Source: Sterolibacterium denitrificans (GTDB taxonomy: Bacteria; Pseudomonadota; Gammaproteobacteria; Burkholderiales; Rhodocyclaceae). From it: a stretch of 64,000 nt of DNA. Where the stretch lies: NCBI RefSeq assembly GCF_900174485.1, contig NZ_LT837803.1, positions 2,433,305 through 2,497,304 of the forward strand, read 5' to 3'. The notes under the pieces were generated by a model. That model was given only the letters and a program-made list of their open reading frames with translations, did no database searches and had not been told where the DNA came from. The position numbers and the translations under genes were made by a program. How positions within the stretch are numbered: the first letter of the stretch is position 1; each line of letters begins with the position of its first letter. Positions 18,228 to 26,188 of the stretch are shown here, piece after piece.

Positions 18228-18788
18228 ATGACTGCCCTGGTCAAGCCCGGCCAGTCCCTGCCGCAGGAAACGCAGGCGACGGCCGAGCAACAGCAATATC
18301 TGACGTTCCAGCTGGGTGCCGAAATGTTCGCCACCGGCATCCTCTGCGTCAAGGAAATCATCGAATACGGCGACCTGACCGTCGTGCCGATGATGCCCGA
18401 GTCCATCCGCGGCGTCATCAACCTGCGCGGCGCCGTGGTGCCGGTCATCGACCTGTCCAGCCGCTTCGGCAGGCAGCCGACCCAACTGACCCGGCGCACC
18501 TGCATCATCATCGTCGAAATCGTCAATGACGACGAACGGCAGGAAGTCGGCGTGATCGTCGACGCCGTCAGCGAGGTGCTGGAAATCCGCGAGGACCAGA
18601 TCGAGCCGCCGCCGGCCTTCGGCGCCAAGATCCGCACGGACTTCATCCGCGGCATGGGCAAGGTGGACGGCAAGTTCGTCATCATCCTCAACGTCAACCG
18701 GGTGCTCTCGCTCGACGACCTGGCCATGGTCGGACAGATGGCGGCCACCGGCGCGGAAACCGACGCACTGGAGCATGCGCTCGATTGA
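18228..18788 (+). CDS. cheW: Chemotaxis coupling protein CheW
   Basis: This 186-residue CheW (QQYLTFQLGAEMFATGILCVKEIIEYGDLTVVP, INLRGAVVPVIDLSSRFG, VDAVSEVLEI) links chemoreceptors to CheA. It is preceded by a strong AGGAGGAAAGCC and follows the MCP stop by 11 nt. Both ends extend slightly beyond the core domain. Confidence 0.95.
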   Translation: MTALVKPGQSLPQETQATAEQQQYLTFQLGAEMFATGILCVKEIIEYGDLTVVPMMPESIRGVINLRGAVVPVIDLSSRFGRQPTQLTRRTCIIIVEIVNDDERQEVGVIVDAVSEVLEIREDQIEPPPAFGAKIRTDFIRGMGKVDGKFVIILNVNRVLSLDDLAMVGQMAATGAETDALEHALD

Positions 18789-19063
18789 TCCCTGGCGAAC
18801 GACGGCAGCAGGCCGCCTGCCCGGCAATCGCGCGGCACGGACACGGCCCGGAGAATCGGTGGCCCGGGATGATCGGGGCCACCGCGCCGCTGCCCGCAAT
18901 CCGGGGCGCTTCTCGGGTACACTCGGGCAAGCGTCAAGTGGCCGCGGCCGCTGTTCATCCGCCCACAGACGCATCCACCTCACCTCCGGACTTTCCCCGT
19001 TTGCGCGGCCGGATCGCCGCATCGCAGCGCAGCGCCATCCCGGCGCATTCGCATTACTTCGAC
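18789..19063. other. 275-bp gap between cheW and cheR
   Basis: The reading frame of cheR stays open through most of this gap, but the extra residues look non-conserved (Pro/Arg-rich). TACACT near 18921 could be a -10 box for an internal promoter, without a good -35. I see no terminator. Confidence 0.4.
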
Positions 19064-19876
19064 ATGACCCACCCGACACAAATCACCGCCGCCGAGTTTG
19101 CCCAGTTCCAGGCCCTGATCCACAAGATCGCCGGCATCAACCTGTCGGATGCCAAGCAGATTCTGCTGGTGGGCCGTCTCGGCCGCCGCCTCAAGCATTA
19201 CGGACTGAGCAGCTACACCGAATACTACAAGCTGGTCACGAGCAGCCAGCATGCCGGCGAGCTGCAGCAGATGGTGGATCTGCTGACCACCAACGAGACG
19301 TATTTTTTCCGCGAGTCCAAGCACTTCGAATACCTCGCCCAGCACATCCTGCCCAAGCATCCGCCCGGCCGCTCGTTCGACGTCTGGAGCGCGGCCAGTT
19401 CGACCGGCGAGGAAATCTATACCATCGCCATGGTGCTGGCCGATACGCTGGGCCTCAAGGGGCAATGGAACGTGACCGGCTCGGACATCAGCCGCTCCGT
19501 GCTCGCCGTTGCCGAACGCGGCCAGTACTGGCTCGACCGGGTACGCGGCCTGCCGCCCGACTATCTGCGCAAGTACTGCCTGAAGGGCGTCAAGGAAAAC
19601 GAGGGGAGCTTCATCATCATGCCGGAGCTGCGCCGGCACACGCGCTTCCTGCAGGCCAACCTCAACGGGCCGCTGCCCGGTCTCGGCAAGTTTCACGTGA
19701 TTTTCCTGCGCAACGTGATGATCTATTTCGACAACGACACCAAGCGCAAGGTGGTCGAACGCCTCGTCCAGCATCTGCATCCGGGCGGCCATCTGATCAT
19801 CGGCCATTCGGAAAGCCTCAACAACATCACCAACTGCGTCAAGCCGATCAAGCCGACGATCTACCAGGCGGCCTGA
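19064..19876 (+). CDS. cheR: Chemoreceptor methyltransferase CheR
   Basis: This 270-residue CheR methylates glutamates on chemoreceptors with SAM. Its N-terminal helical domain reads AEFAQFQALIHKIAGINLSDAKQ. The SAM-binding region includes DVWSAASSTGEEIYTIAM and FHVIFLRNVMIYFD. The ATG at 19064 is chosen because family similarity starts at TAAEFAQFQ; the frame could extend to 18785, but that part looks non-coding. In this family the loop often reads WSAGCSTGEE; here Ala-Ser replaces Gly-Cys. Confidence 0.94.
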   Translation: MTHPTQITAAEFAQFQALIHKIAGINLSDAKQILLVGRLGRRLKHYGLSSYTEYYKLVTSSQHAGELQQMVDLLTTNETYFFRESKHFEYLAQHILPKHPPGRSFDVWSAASSTGEEIYTIAMVLADTLGLKGQWNVTGSDISRSVLAVAERGQYWLDRVRGLPPDYLRKYCLKGVKENEGSFIIMPELRRHTRFLQANLNGPLPGLGKFHVIFLRNVMIYFDNDTKRKVVERLVQHLHPGGHLIIGHSESLNNITNCVKPIKPTIYQAA

Positions 19877-19885
19877 AATCCGGAC

Positions 19886-20410
19886 ATGCCGATTCCGGTC
19901 CCTGCCATGGCCAGCAACGACACCGCAAGCGCGCCCATCAACCTGGCGCCCGGCGAGTTCCATTTCTGCGCGGCACCCGCGCAACTGGGAACCCTGCTCG
20001 GTTCCTGCGTGACCATCACGCTATGGCATCCGCGCCGCCAACTCGGCGGCATGTGCCACATCCTGCTGCCCGGCGCCGCGCCCCGAATCGCGGCATCCAC
20101 GGCCACGCCCGCCCTCGATGGCCGCTATGCCGAAGCCGCCTTCGCGCTGTTCGATGCGGCCATCACGCGGCATGGCTCGCGGCCGCGCGAATATCAGGCC
20201 AGGCTGTTCGGCGGCGGCAACATGTTTCCCGCCATGAAAACCTTCAGCCCGCTGGGCCGGCAGAACATCGAGGCCGCGCGGGCGTTTCTCGAAACCCGGC
20301 GCATTCCATTGCTCGAAGAACATACCGGCGGTACCGGCCGGCGCAAGCTGCTGTTCGACCTGGACAGCGGAGAGGTCCGCCTGCAGTATGCCGATCCGCA
20401 GAAAAGATGA
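19886..20410 (+). CDS. cheD: Chemoreceptor glutamine deamidase CheD (first copy)
   Basis: A 174-residue CheD, which deamidates receptor glutamines. The catalytic residues are present: Thr36 and Cys41 in LGTLLGSCV and His58 in [17 protein letters not shown] is the conserved CheD glycine loop. It starts 9 nt after cheR, and cheB follows 4 nt after its stop. A second CheD lies on the other side of cheB; the two differ clearly, so this is not a recent duplication. An alternative ATG is at 19907. Confidence 0.93.
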   Translation: MPIPVPAMASNDTASAPINLAPGEFHFCAAPAQLGTLLGSCVTITLWHPRRQLGGMCHILLPGAAPRIAASTATPALDGRYAEAAFALFDAAITRHGSRPREYQARLFGGGNMFPAMKTFSPLGRQNIEAARAFLETRRIPLLEEHTGGTGRRKLLFDLDSGEVRLQYADPQKR

Positions 20411-20414
20411 AGCC

Positions 20415-21491
20415 ATGAACAAGATCAAGGTGATGATCATCGACGACTCCGCCGTGGTGCGCCAGGCCATCCGCGAGAGTCTCGAGCGCGAACCGGATAT
20501 CGAGATCATCGGCGCGGCCGCCGATCCGCTCTTCGCGCTCGACAAGATGCGCGGCAACTGGCCCGACGTGATCACCCTGGATGTCGAGATGCCGCGCATG
20601 GACGGCATCACCTTTCTGCGCAAGATCATGGCCGAGCATCCGACGCCGGTCGTCATCTGTTCCTCGCTGGTCGAGAAGGGCGCGGAAACCACCATGGAAG
20701 CGCTGGCGGCCGGCGCGGTCAGCATCATCACCAAGCCGAAGCTGGGGGTCAGGCAGTTTCTCCAGGACGCCTCCAACGATCTGCTCAGCGCCGTGCGCGC
20801 CGCCGCCCGCAGCAACAAGCGCGCCCTCGGCGGCATGCTGCAGACGACCAGCATGCCGCCCCCCAGGCTCACCGCCGATGCCATGCTCGCCGCCCAGGCC
20901 GCCGCATCGACGGCGATGGCGAAAACCACCGAGGGCATCGTCGCCATCGGCACGTCGACGGGCGGGACGCAGGCGCTGGAAGTCGTGCTGAAGGCGCTGC
21001 CGGCCGTCTGCCCGGGCATCGTCATCGTCCAGCACATGCCGGAGAAATTCACCGGCATGTTTGCCTCGCGCCTGGACTCAATCTGCCAGCTCGAAGTGCG
21101 CGAAGCGCAGAACGGCGACCGGGTGATCCCCGGCCGCGCCCTGATCGCGCCCGGCGGACGCCACATGATGCTGCGACGCAGCGGCGCCCAGTACATCGTC
21201 GAAGTCGCCGACGGGCCGCTGGTCAATCGTCACAAGCCTTCGGTCGACGTGCTGTTCCGCTCCGTCGCCCAGGTGGCCGGGCGCAATGCGCTGGGCATCA
21301 TCATGACCGGCATGGGCGACGACGGCGCGCGCGGCCTCAATGAAATGCACCAGGCCGGCGCAAAAACCGTCGCCCAGGACGAGGCCAGTTGCGTGGTCTA
21401 CGGCATGCCCAAGGAGGCCGTGCGTCTCGGCGGCGTCGACAAAGTCCTGCCGCTGGGCCTGATCGCCCGCGAGATTCTGGCCTTCAAGTAA
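20415..21491 (+). CDS. cheB: Chemotaxis methylesterase CheB
   Basis: This 358-residue CheB removes receptor methyl groups when phosphorylated by CheA. It has a receiver domain with Asp56 ([13 protein letters not shown]), a linker of about 50 residues rich in Ala/Met/Pro, and a methylesterase domain with the triad Ser181 (GTSTGGT), His207 (VQHMPEKFT) and Asp302/303 (MGDDGARG). Intact throughout. Confidence 0.96.
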   Translation: MNKIKVMIIDDSAVVRQAIRESLEREPDIEIIGAAADPLFALDKMRGNWPDVITLDVEMPRMDGITFLRKIMAEHPTPVVICSSLVEKGAETTMEALAAGAVSIITKPKLGVRQFLQDASNDLLSAVRAAARSNKRALGGMLQTTSMPPPRLTADAMLAAQAAASTAMAKTTEGIVAIGTSTGGTQALEVVLKALPAVCPGIVIVQHMPEKFTGMFASRLDSICQLEVREAQNGDRVIPGRALIAPGGRHMMLRRSGAQYIVEVADGPLVNRHKPSVDVLFRSVAQVAGRNALGIIMTGMGDDGARGLNEMHQAGAKTVAQDEASCVVYGMPKEAVRLGGVDKVLPLGLIAREILAFK

Positions 21492-21507
21492 GCCGGCCCC
21501 GGATCGC

Positions 21508-22092
21508 ATGAGCACCCGCGCAGAACCCACCCGCAAGGAAGTCGAACGCACTGCGCACAGCATCCATCCCGGCGAGTGGCGGGTCGATCGGCAACGCCCC
21601 ATCGCCACCCTGCTCGGCTCCTGCATCGCGGTCTGTCTTTACGATCCCAGGCTGAAATTCGGCGGCATGAATCACTTCATGCTGCCCAGCAGCGACCCCG
21701 ACAAGGCGCAGGACGATCTGCTGCGCGGCGATTACGCCATGGAAGTCCTGGTCAATGCCATGCTGGCCCAGGGCGCGCAGAAGACGCGTCTGGTCGCCAA
21801 GGTTTTCGGTGGCGGCAATCCCGTCTCCGCGATCCGCATGTCCATCGGCGAAAACAATGCGCGGTTCGCCCGCGAATGGCTGGCGCGCGAGGGCATCGCC
21901 CTGCAGGCTTGCGACGTGGGCGGCCCCTGGTCGCGCAAGGTGCTTTTCGAACCGCACGGCGGCGCGGCCTGGTGCAAGCGCATCCTCGGCAGCATGGCCG
22001 TTGCGGACGAGGTCGTCCGCGAAGAAACCGAATATGCCCGCCGCCTGGTCACGCCCGCCACGACGGCGGAAAAGAAAATCGAGCTGTTCTGA
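21508..22092 (+). CDS. cheD: Chemoreceptor glutamine deamidase CheD (second copy)
   Basis: A 194-residue CheD paralog with Thr34 and Cys39 (IATLLGSCI), His56 (GGMNHFMLP) and the glycine loop VFGGGNPVSA. Compared with the first copy it has a C-terminal extension of about 35 residues ending EKKIELF. The same KIELF ending is found on the MCP at 12631. This longer form is the more typical proteobacterial CheD. Last gene of the chemotaxis cluster; it faces the convergent TonB-dependent receptor gene 37 bp away. Confidence 0.93.
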   Translation: MSTRAEPTRKEVERTAHSIHPGEWRVDRQRPIATLLGSCIAVCLYDPRLKFGGMNHFMLPSSDPDKAQDDLLRGDYAMEVLVNAMLAQGAQKTRLVAKVFGGGNPVSAIRMSIGENNARFAREWLAREGIALQACDVGGPWSRKVLFEPHGGAAWCKRILGSMAVADEVVREETEYARRLVTPATTAEKKIELF

Positions 22093-22129
22093 AGCTGCTC
22101 GATGTGGCCGCTCGGTGTTCTGAGGCCGC

Positions 22130-24316
22130 TCAATACTCGTAGATCGCATCCACGCCCAGCGTGCGCGGTGCGCCGTACATGGCGGTCATGACGCCGAGAT
22201 TGGTGTTGGTCAGGCGGTATTCCCGATCCGTCAGGTTCTTGCCCCAGAGAGCCAGGCGCAGCCGGCCCTGCGGCAGGCGGATGTCCGACAACTGGGCGCG
22301 CAGATTCCAGATGCCGTAGCCGCTGGTGCGGGTTTCCAGATTCGGATTGGAGTGGAACGCGCTTTGCCACCGATAGTCGAGATTCACCAGCGGCTTGCCG
22401 AACGCGGTGCGCTCGCCGGCATAGGCCAGGCCGATGCCGCCCTGCCGCTTCGGCGCGTTCGGCATGCGCTTGACGGCGGCCAGATCGACGCCGTTATCGA
22501 CATAGGCGTCATAGCGGGCGTCCAGCCAGGTGTGGTAGAGACTGGCGCTCAAGCCGTACCCCAGCAGGGCGGTCGCTTCGAGTTCCGTTCCCTGCACCCG
22601 CGCCCGGCCGGCATTCAGGGTGTCGGTAAAAAACGACGGCGTGCGCACCTGGTCGACCTGCAGATCGGTGTACTTGCCGTCGAACAACGCCAAGTTGAGA
22701 CGCGCCCGGCGCTCGAACCATTCGCTCTTCAGACCGATCTCGCGGGAACGCACGTTTTCCTGGTCGAAACCGTCGCCGAAAGCCGTGTAGGGCGTGCGCG
22801 CATTAAAGCCGCCCGCGCGATAGCCGTTGGACAGGCGCGCATAGACGTTCAGATCGTCGCTGACGGCGTAATCCACGCTCCAGGTCGGCGTCAGTTTGTG
22901 GAACCGCTTGTCGCCCGCGACGACGGTCCCGTTCGACGCGGGATCGAAGTCGCTGTGAATGAAATGCTTGCTGGCCGAACGCCGGTCATGACTATCCCGC
23001 AGGCCCAGCGTCAACCGCAGCCTGTCGGCAAGCACGGGCGGCCGCCAGGCAAGCTGGCCGTACAGCGCGGCCGACTTCGACTCGGCCCAAATGCGCCAGC
23101 TATCCTGGAGCACGGGAGAAAACACCGAAACGACCTGCTCCTCGCCGCTTTCCCTGGAAAAGAACAGGCCGACGACGTATTCGATGCGCCGGTCGAGCGC
23201 CGAACCCACCAGTTGAAATTCCTGCGACGACTGGTCCTGATGCTGGTCGCCCGCCTGCGTGAACACGTCCGCGTAATTCTGCCGCACCTGATTGTTCATC
23301 CGGCGCCAGGCGCTGATCGACTTGAGCACCGCCGCATCGAACTGCCAGGTCAGGGTGAGTTGCTGCCCGCCCACCGACACCCGGCTCGGCGACAGTCCCT
23401 TGACCGGCGCGATGGATTCCTGCCGCCCCGGCACGGCCACCTTCTGGAAGAAGACGTTGCCGTAGGTCATTTTCGAATGATCGAGACTCAGATCCGCCGT
23501 CAGCCGCTCGCCGGCCAGCAGCCGCGTGGACCAGCGCACGGCTTCCTTGTCCTCTTCGTCGAAGCTCGCCTGATCGGGCAGGCTGCGATTGACGTTCTCG
23601 ACCCAGCCATCCCTCGCGGAACGCACGTAGGCCAGCCGGGTATACAGATTCTCGGCCAGCGGCAGATTCACCCGCGTCCTGCTGGCCCAGGCGCCAAAGT
23701 CTCCCAGCGTCAACCCCTGCTCGAAGGAGAAATCCTTTTCCGGCCGGGCGGTGATGAAATTGATCGCCCCGCCCGTGGTATTCCGGCCGTACAGCGTGCC
23801 CTGCGGCCCGCGCAGCAGTTCGACCCGCTCCAGATCGGCGATGTCCGCCGCCAGACCGACCATCCGCCCCACCGGCACGCCGTCGATGTAGATGCCGTTG
23901 GCGCCGTCCTTGGTGATCTGCGAATCGAGGTTGCCCATGCCGCGTATCGTCATGTTCGGCGCGGCCCGATTGCCGGAAAACGGCACCATGACCAGGGAAG
24001 GCAGGGCATTTCCCAGATCCATCGGACTATCGACGCGCTGCGTTTCCAGCTCGCGCGCGCCGAGCGCGCTGACCGCCAGCGGCGCCTGCTGCAGCGGCTC
24101 CCGGCGTTTCTGCGCGGTGATGGTGATTTCTTCCAGCTTGCCGCCATCCGGCGATGCGGTATCCGTCTCGGCGGCGGCCTGTAGCGTGCCCGCCCCGCCC
24201 AGCGCGCAGCCCAGCAACGCCGCAAGCAGGGGCTGTCGAACGCGGGGCCTTGCCCGCTCAAAGCCGGGACGCGAGCATGAACGAGAGTGTGAACGCAATT
24301 GCAAACGCAAATGCAT
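22130..24316 (-). CDS. TonB-dependent outer-membrane receptor
   Basis: This 728-residue TonB-dependent receptor has a long basic n-region (LRLQLRSHSRSCSR, from a hexamer DNA repeat), a hydrophobic signal core near 30-46, a TonB box-like EEITITAQKR near 62-71 and a plug domain (about 75-195, with NMTIRGMGN and LLRGPQGTLYGRNTTGGAINF). A 22-strand barrel ends in an aromatic residue (AIYEY). It should import a scarce nutrient across the outer membrane. It resembles the plain iron-complex/vitamin-type receptors, but no substrate can be named. No TonB/ExbBD or siderophore genes are nearby. Confidence 0.93.
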   Translation of the reverse strand: MHLRLQLRSHSRSCSRPGFERARPRVRQPLLAALLGCALGGAGTLQAAAETDTASPDGGKLEEITITAQKRREPLQQAPLAVSALGARELETQRVDSPMDLGNALPSLVMVPFSGNRAAPNMTIRGMGNLDSQITKDGANGIYIDGVPVGRMVGLAADIADLERVELLRGPQGTLYGRNTTGGAINFITARPEKDFSFEQGLTLGDFGAWASRTRVNLPLAENLYTRLAYVRSARDGWVENVNRSLPDQASFDEEDKEAVRWSTRLLAGERLTADLSLDHSKMTYGNVFFQKVAVPGRQESIAPVKGLSPSRVSVGGQQLTLTWQFDAAVLKSISAWRRMNNQVRQNYADVFTQAGDQHQDQSSQEFQLVGSALDRRIEYVVGLFFSRESGEEQVVSVFSPVLQDSWRIWAESKSAALYGQLAWRPPVLADRLRLTLGLRDSHDRRSASKHFIHSDFDPASNGTVVAGDKRFHKLTPTWSVDYAVSDDLNVYARLSNGYRAGGFNARTPYTAFGDGFDQENVRSREIGLKSEWFERRARLNLALFDGKYTDLQVDQVRTPSFFTDTLNAGRARVQGTELEATALLGYGLSASLYHTWLDARYDAYVDNGVDLAAVKRMPNAPKRQGGIGLAYAGERTAFGKPLVNLDYRWQSAFHSNPNLETRTSGYGIWNLRAQLSDIRLPQGRLRLALWGKNLTDREYRLTNTNLGVMTAMYGAPRTLGVDAIYEY
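24268..24316. repeat. Degenerate 6-bp repeat at the 5' end of the receptor gene
   Basis: On the minus strand the codons after the ATG run as hexamers (TTGCGT, TTGCAA, TTGCGT, TCACAC, TCTCGT, TCATGC, TCGCGT). They encode alternating Leu/Ser and Arg/Gln/His in the signal-peptide n-region. Confidence 0.6.
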
Positions 24317-24464
24317 GACCTCGTATCCCTATTCCCTTAGTTCAATCAGGTCTATATCTTAATACATAATTTCCGCAGGGAGCGAACAGGGGCGGAGCGC
24401 AGCCAGGGCAATCGCATGAACGGGCCGGGAGGAGGCTTTGATGGCTGCGCCCACCTCTCCCCGG

Positions 24465-24619
24465 CCCTCTCCCGCAAGGGGAGAGGGAGCAAAGCTCATG
24501 TTTCGCCTCGCCTGGCGCCCCCTCTCCCCCGACCCCTCTCCCGCGAGGGGAGAGGGGAGCTTAAAGCCGCTGAACGTCGAGTCGGCATCCCAACGCCTCT
24601 CCCACAAGGAGAGAGAGGC
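24465..24619. repeat. Three REP-like palindromes
   Basis: Palindromic hairpins lie at 24465-24487 (arms CCCTCTCCC/GGGAGAGGG, loop GCAAG), 24533-24557 (arms CCCCTCTCCC/GGGAGAGGGG, loop with GCGAG) and 24595-24619 (GCCTCTCC with imperfect GGAGAGAGGC). They fill the 528-bp gap between the receptor gene and the IS element. The stretch 24317-24464 holds no gene; an AT-rich part at 24340-24372 may carry the receptor promoter. Confidence 0.85.
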
Positions 24620-24690
24620 ATCGTCTCCGGCGCACCCGGCCGTACGCTGGTTTGTTACCTGTGTTGCCAGCTTGCGCAGTTCCTCCCCCT

Positions 24691-24782
24691 CCCCTCGCGA
24701 GATGCACAACTTTTCCTCCTCCCCTCGCAAGACGCACAACCTCTCCCTCCCCCCCCTCGCGAGATGCACAACCTCTCCCTCT
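24691..24782. repeat. Three degenerate 30-bp direct repeats
   Basis: Copies at 24691-24720, 24721-24750 and 24753-24782. Each begins CCCCTCGCRAGAYGCACAAC and ends in a pyrimidine run. The CCTCGCGAG part resembles one arm of the neighbouring palindromes, so the array may be REP-derived. Only three units with no spacers: not a CRISPR. Confidence 0.85.
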
Positions 24783-24793
24783 CCCCTTGCGGG

Positions 24794-24843
24794 TGTATAG
24801 ACCGGAGACATAGTGGACGGTTGTTCGGAGACATGGTGGACGG
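24794..24843. repeat. IS left inverted repeat with internal direct repeat
   Basis: It contains GGAGACATAGTGGACGG (24804-24820) and GGAGACATGGTGGACGG (24827-24843), 23 bp apart, likely paired transposase-binding sites. The transposase stop lies just inside. Confidence 0.88.
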
Positions 24844-24844
24844 T

Positions 24845-25987
24845 TTATGCGAGCGCGCGGCCCGCGTTGGCCGTCCGGGTGGTCATGTCGATCCGGGCGA
24901 TCCGATAGGTGCGCCAGTAGACATCGTACAGGCCGTCGTCGATTGAGGGGCGTACAGCCACCCGCTCACCGATGAACGCCTTGCCGACCTGCCAGTCCTC
25001 ACCCCGCCAGGTCATCCGGCCCAGGGCCTGCACAGTGCGGACTTGATCGGTACCGTCATACTCGGGCACAGCGGGCTGCTCCACGTACTCCCGGGAGCTG
25101 GCGCGGTAGCGGTCGGCGGGGACGCCCATCGCTAACGCCTGGTGGGGACGCATCCGGTTGTAGATGGTCCGCCAGTGATCGAAGGCTTGTTGGGCATGGG
25201 CCAGATCGGTGAAAGGGGCGCCCTGGAGTACCTCGGCCTTGAGGGTACGATGAAAGCGTTCATCCTTGCCCTGCGTTTGCGGATGAAACGGTCGCGAGTG
25301 GCTGACCCGGATACCCTGACGCATCAGCCACACATCCAGTTGGGTGTAATGCGTTCCGTCGTTTCCCCACGGCGCGCCGTTATCCATCGTTATCCGGGCC
25401 GGCAGGCCGTAGCGACGGAAGATCGCGATCAAGTGATCGACCACTGTCGTTCGCCGTTCATTGTCGCAGGCGCGCAGGCCGAGTGCGTAGCGGGAGTGGT
25501 CGTCGAGGAGGGTCAGCGGATGACAGCGTCCGCGCTGCATCGGCACATGCCCTTTGAAGTCCATCTGCCACAGATCGTTCGGACAGGGATGCTCGAAGCG
25601 TTGCCAGGGCTGTGCCGCCTGCGATGCCGCCGGCGTGACCAGCCCGTAGCGCAGCAATACCGCATGGACGGTGCTCACGGCAGGCATCTCGTGTCCCAGC
25701 CGTTCCAGACGATGCGCCAGCTTGCGGGCGCCCCAGGCCGGGTGCGCCATCCGTAGCGCCACGATCAGCGCTTCGATTTCCGGCCGGCTGCGACGGGGCG
25801 TGTGATGAGGTTGCCGCGAGCGATCAGCCAGGGATGCGCCCTGCCGCTTTCGCGCCAGCCACTTGTAGCCGGTCGTCGGACTGATCCCGAAGCGCCGACA
25901 CAACTGCCGTATGTTCGCGCCTTCCTGCGCTGCCAGCCTTGAAAATTCCTCGCGTAGTTCCATGATCGTCTTCTCCTGCCACGGCAT
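24845..25987 (-). CDS. IS481-like DDE transposase
   Basis: This 380-residue transposase has an N-terminal helix-turn-helix (about 20-50, NIRQLCRRFGISPTTGYKWL) and a second HTH_29/32-like region to about 115. An integrase core carries Asp143 (WQMDFKGH), Asp202 (TMDNGAPWG) and Glu243 (KDERFHRT). A C-terminal domain follows the core. All three acidic residues and the full length are present, so it is probably active. The DDE spacing (59 and 41 residues, with HPQTQGKDERFHR) is IS481/IS3-like. An ATG at residue 9 is an alternative start. Confidence 0.94.
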   Translation of the reverse strand: MPWQEKTIMELREEFSRLAAQEGANIRQLCRRFGISPTTGYKWLARKRQGASLADRSRQPHHTPRRSRPEIEALIVALRMAHPAWGARKLAHRLERLGHEMPAVSTVHAVLLRYGLVTPAASQAAQPWQRFEHPCPNDLWQMDFKGHVPMQRGRCHPLTLLDDHSRYALGLRACDNERRTTVVDHLIAIFRRYGLPARITMDNGAPWGNDGTHYTQLDVWLMRQGIRVSHSRPFHPQTQGKDERFHRTLKAEVLQGAPFTDLAHAQQAFDHWRTIYNRMRPHQALAMGVPADRYRASSREYVEQPAVPEYDGTDQVRTVQALGRMTWRGEDWQVGKAFIGERVAVRPSIDDGLYDVYWRTYRIARIDMTTRTANAGRALA

Positions 25988-26028
25988 CGCTTACTCCCAA
26001 TGAGCCTTCGATCCCATAGTCTGAATGT

Positions 26029-26076
26029 GTCCACCATGTCTCCGAACACCTGTCCACCATGTCTCCGGTCTATACA
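26029..26076. repeat. IS right inverted repeat with internal direct repeat
   Basis: GTCCACCATGTCTCC occurs at 26029-26043 and 26052-26066, again 23 bp apart, mirroring the left end. The element ends at the A of 26076. Confidence 0.88.
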
Positions 26077-26188
26077 GCGGGAGAGGGCCGGGGAGAGGGG
26101 GAGGGAAACCACAGAAGAAACCGAAAACGAGGCCTCACGCGATTGCCCTGCGGAATGCAGGAAAACCGGCCGAAAGACCGCCAGGCAG

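Larger units (their letters stand above)
24794..26076 (-). mobile_element. IS481-like insertion sequence, complete
   Basis: A 1283-bp element bounded by 48-bp inverted repeats that agree at 45 positions and start TGTATAGACCGGAGACAT. It is flanked by a 5-bp direct repeat GCGGG (24789-24793 and 26077-26081). Removing the element and one GCGGG joins 24777-24793 to 26082-26087 and restores a 23-bp palindrome that is the exact reverse complement of the REP-like copy at 24465-24487. It carries one intact transposase gene. TGT...ACA ends and a single DDE ORF fit the IS481 family. Confidence 0.93.

Noticed and set aside
12631-22092. Chemotaxis cluster as a horizontally acquired island
   Set aside because: Composition and codon use look like the flanking genes, and no integrase, tRNA junction or direct repeats border it.
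24691-24782. CRISPR array
   Set aside because: Only three degenerate repeats that abut each other without unique spacers, and no cas genes nearby.
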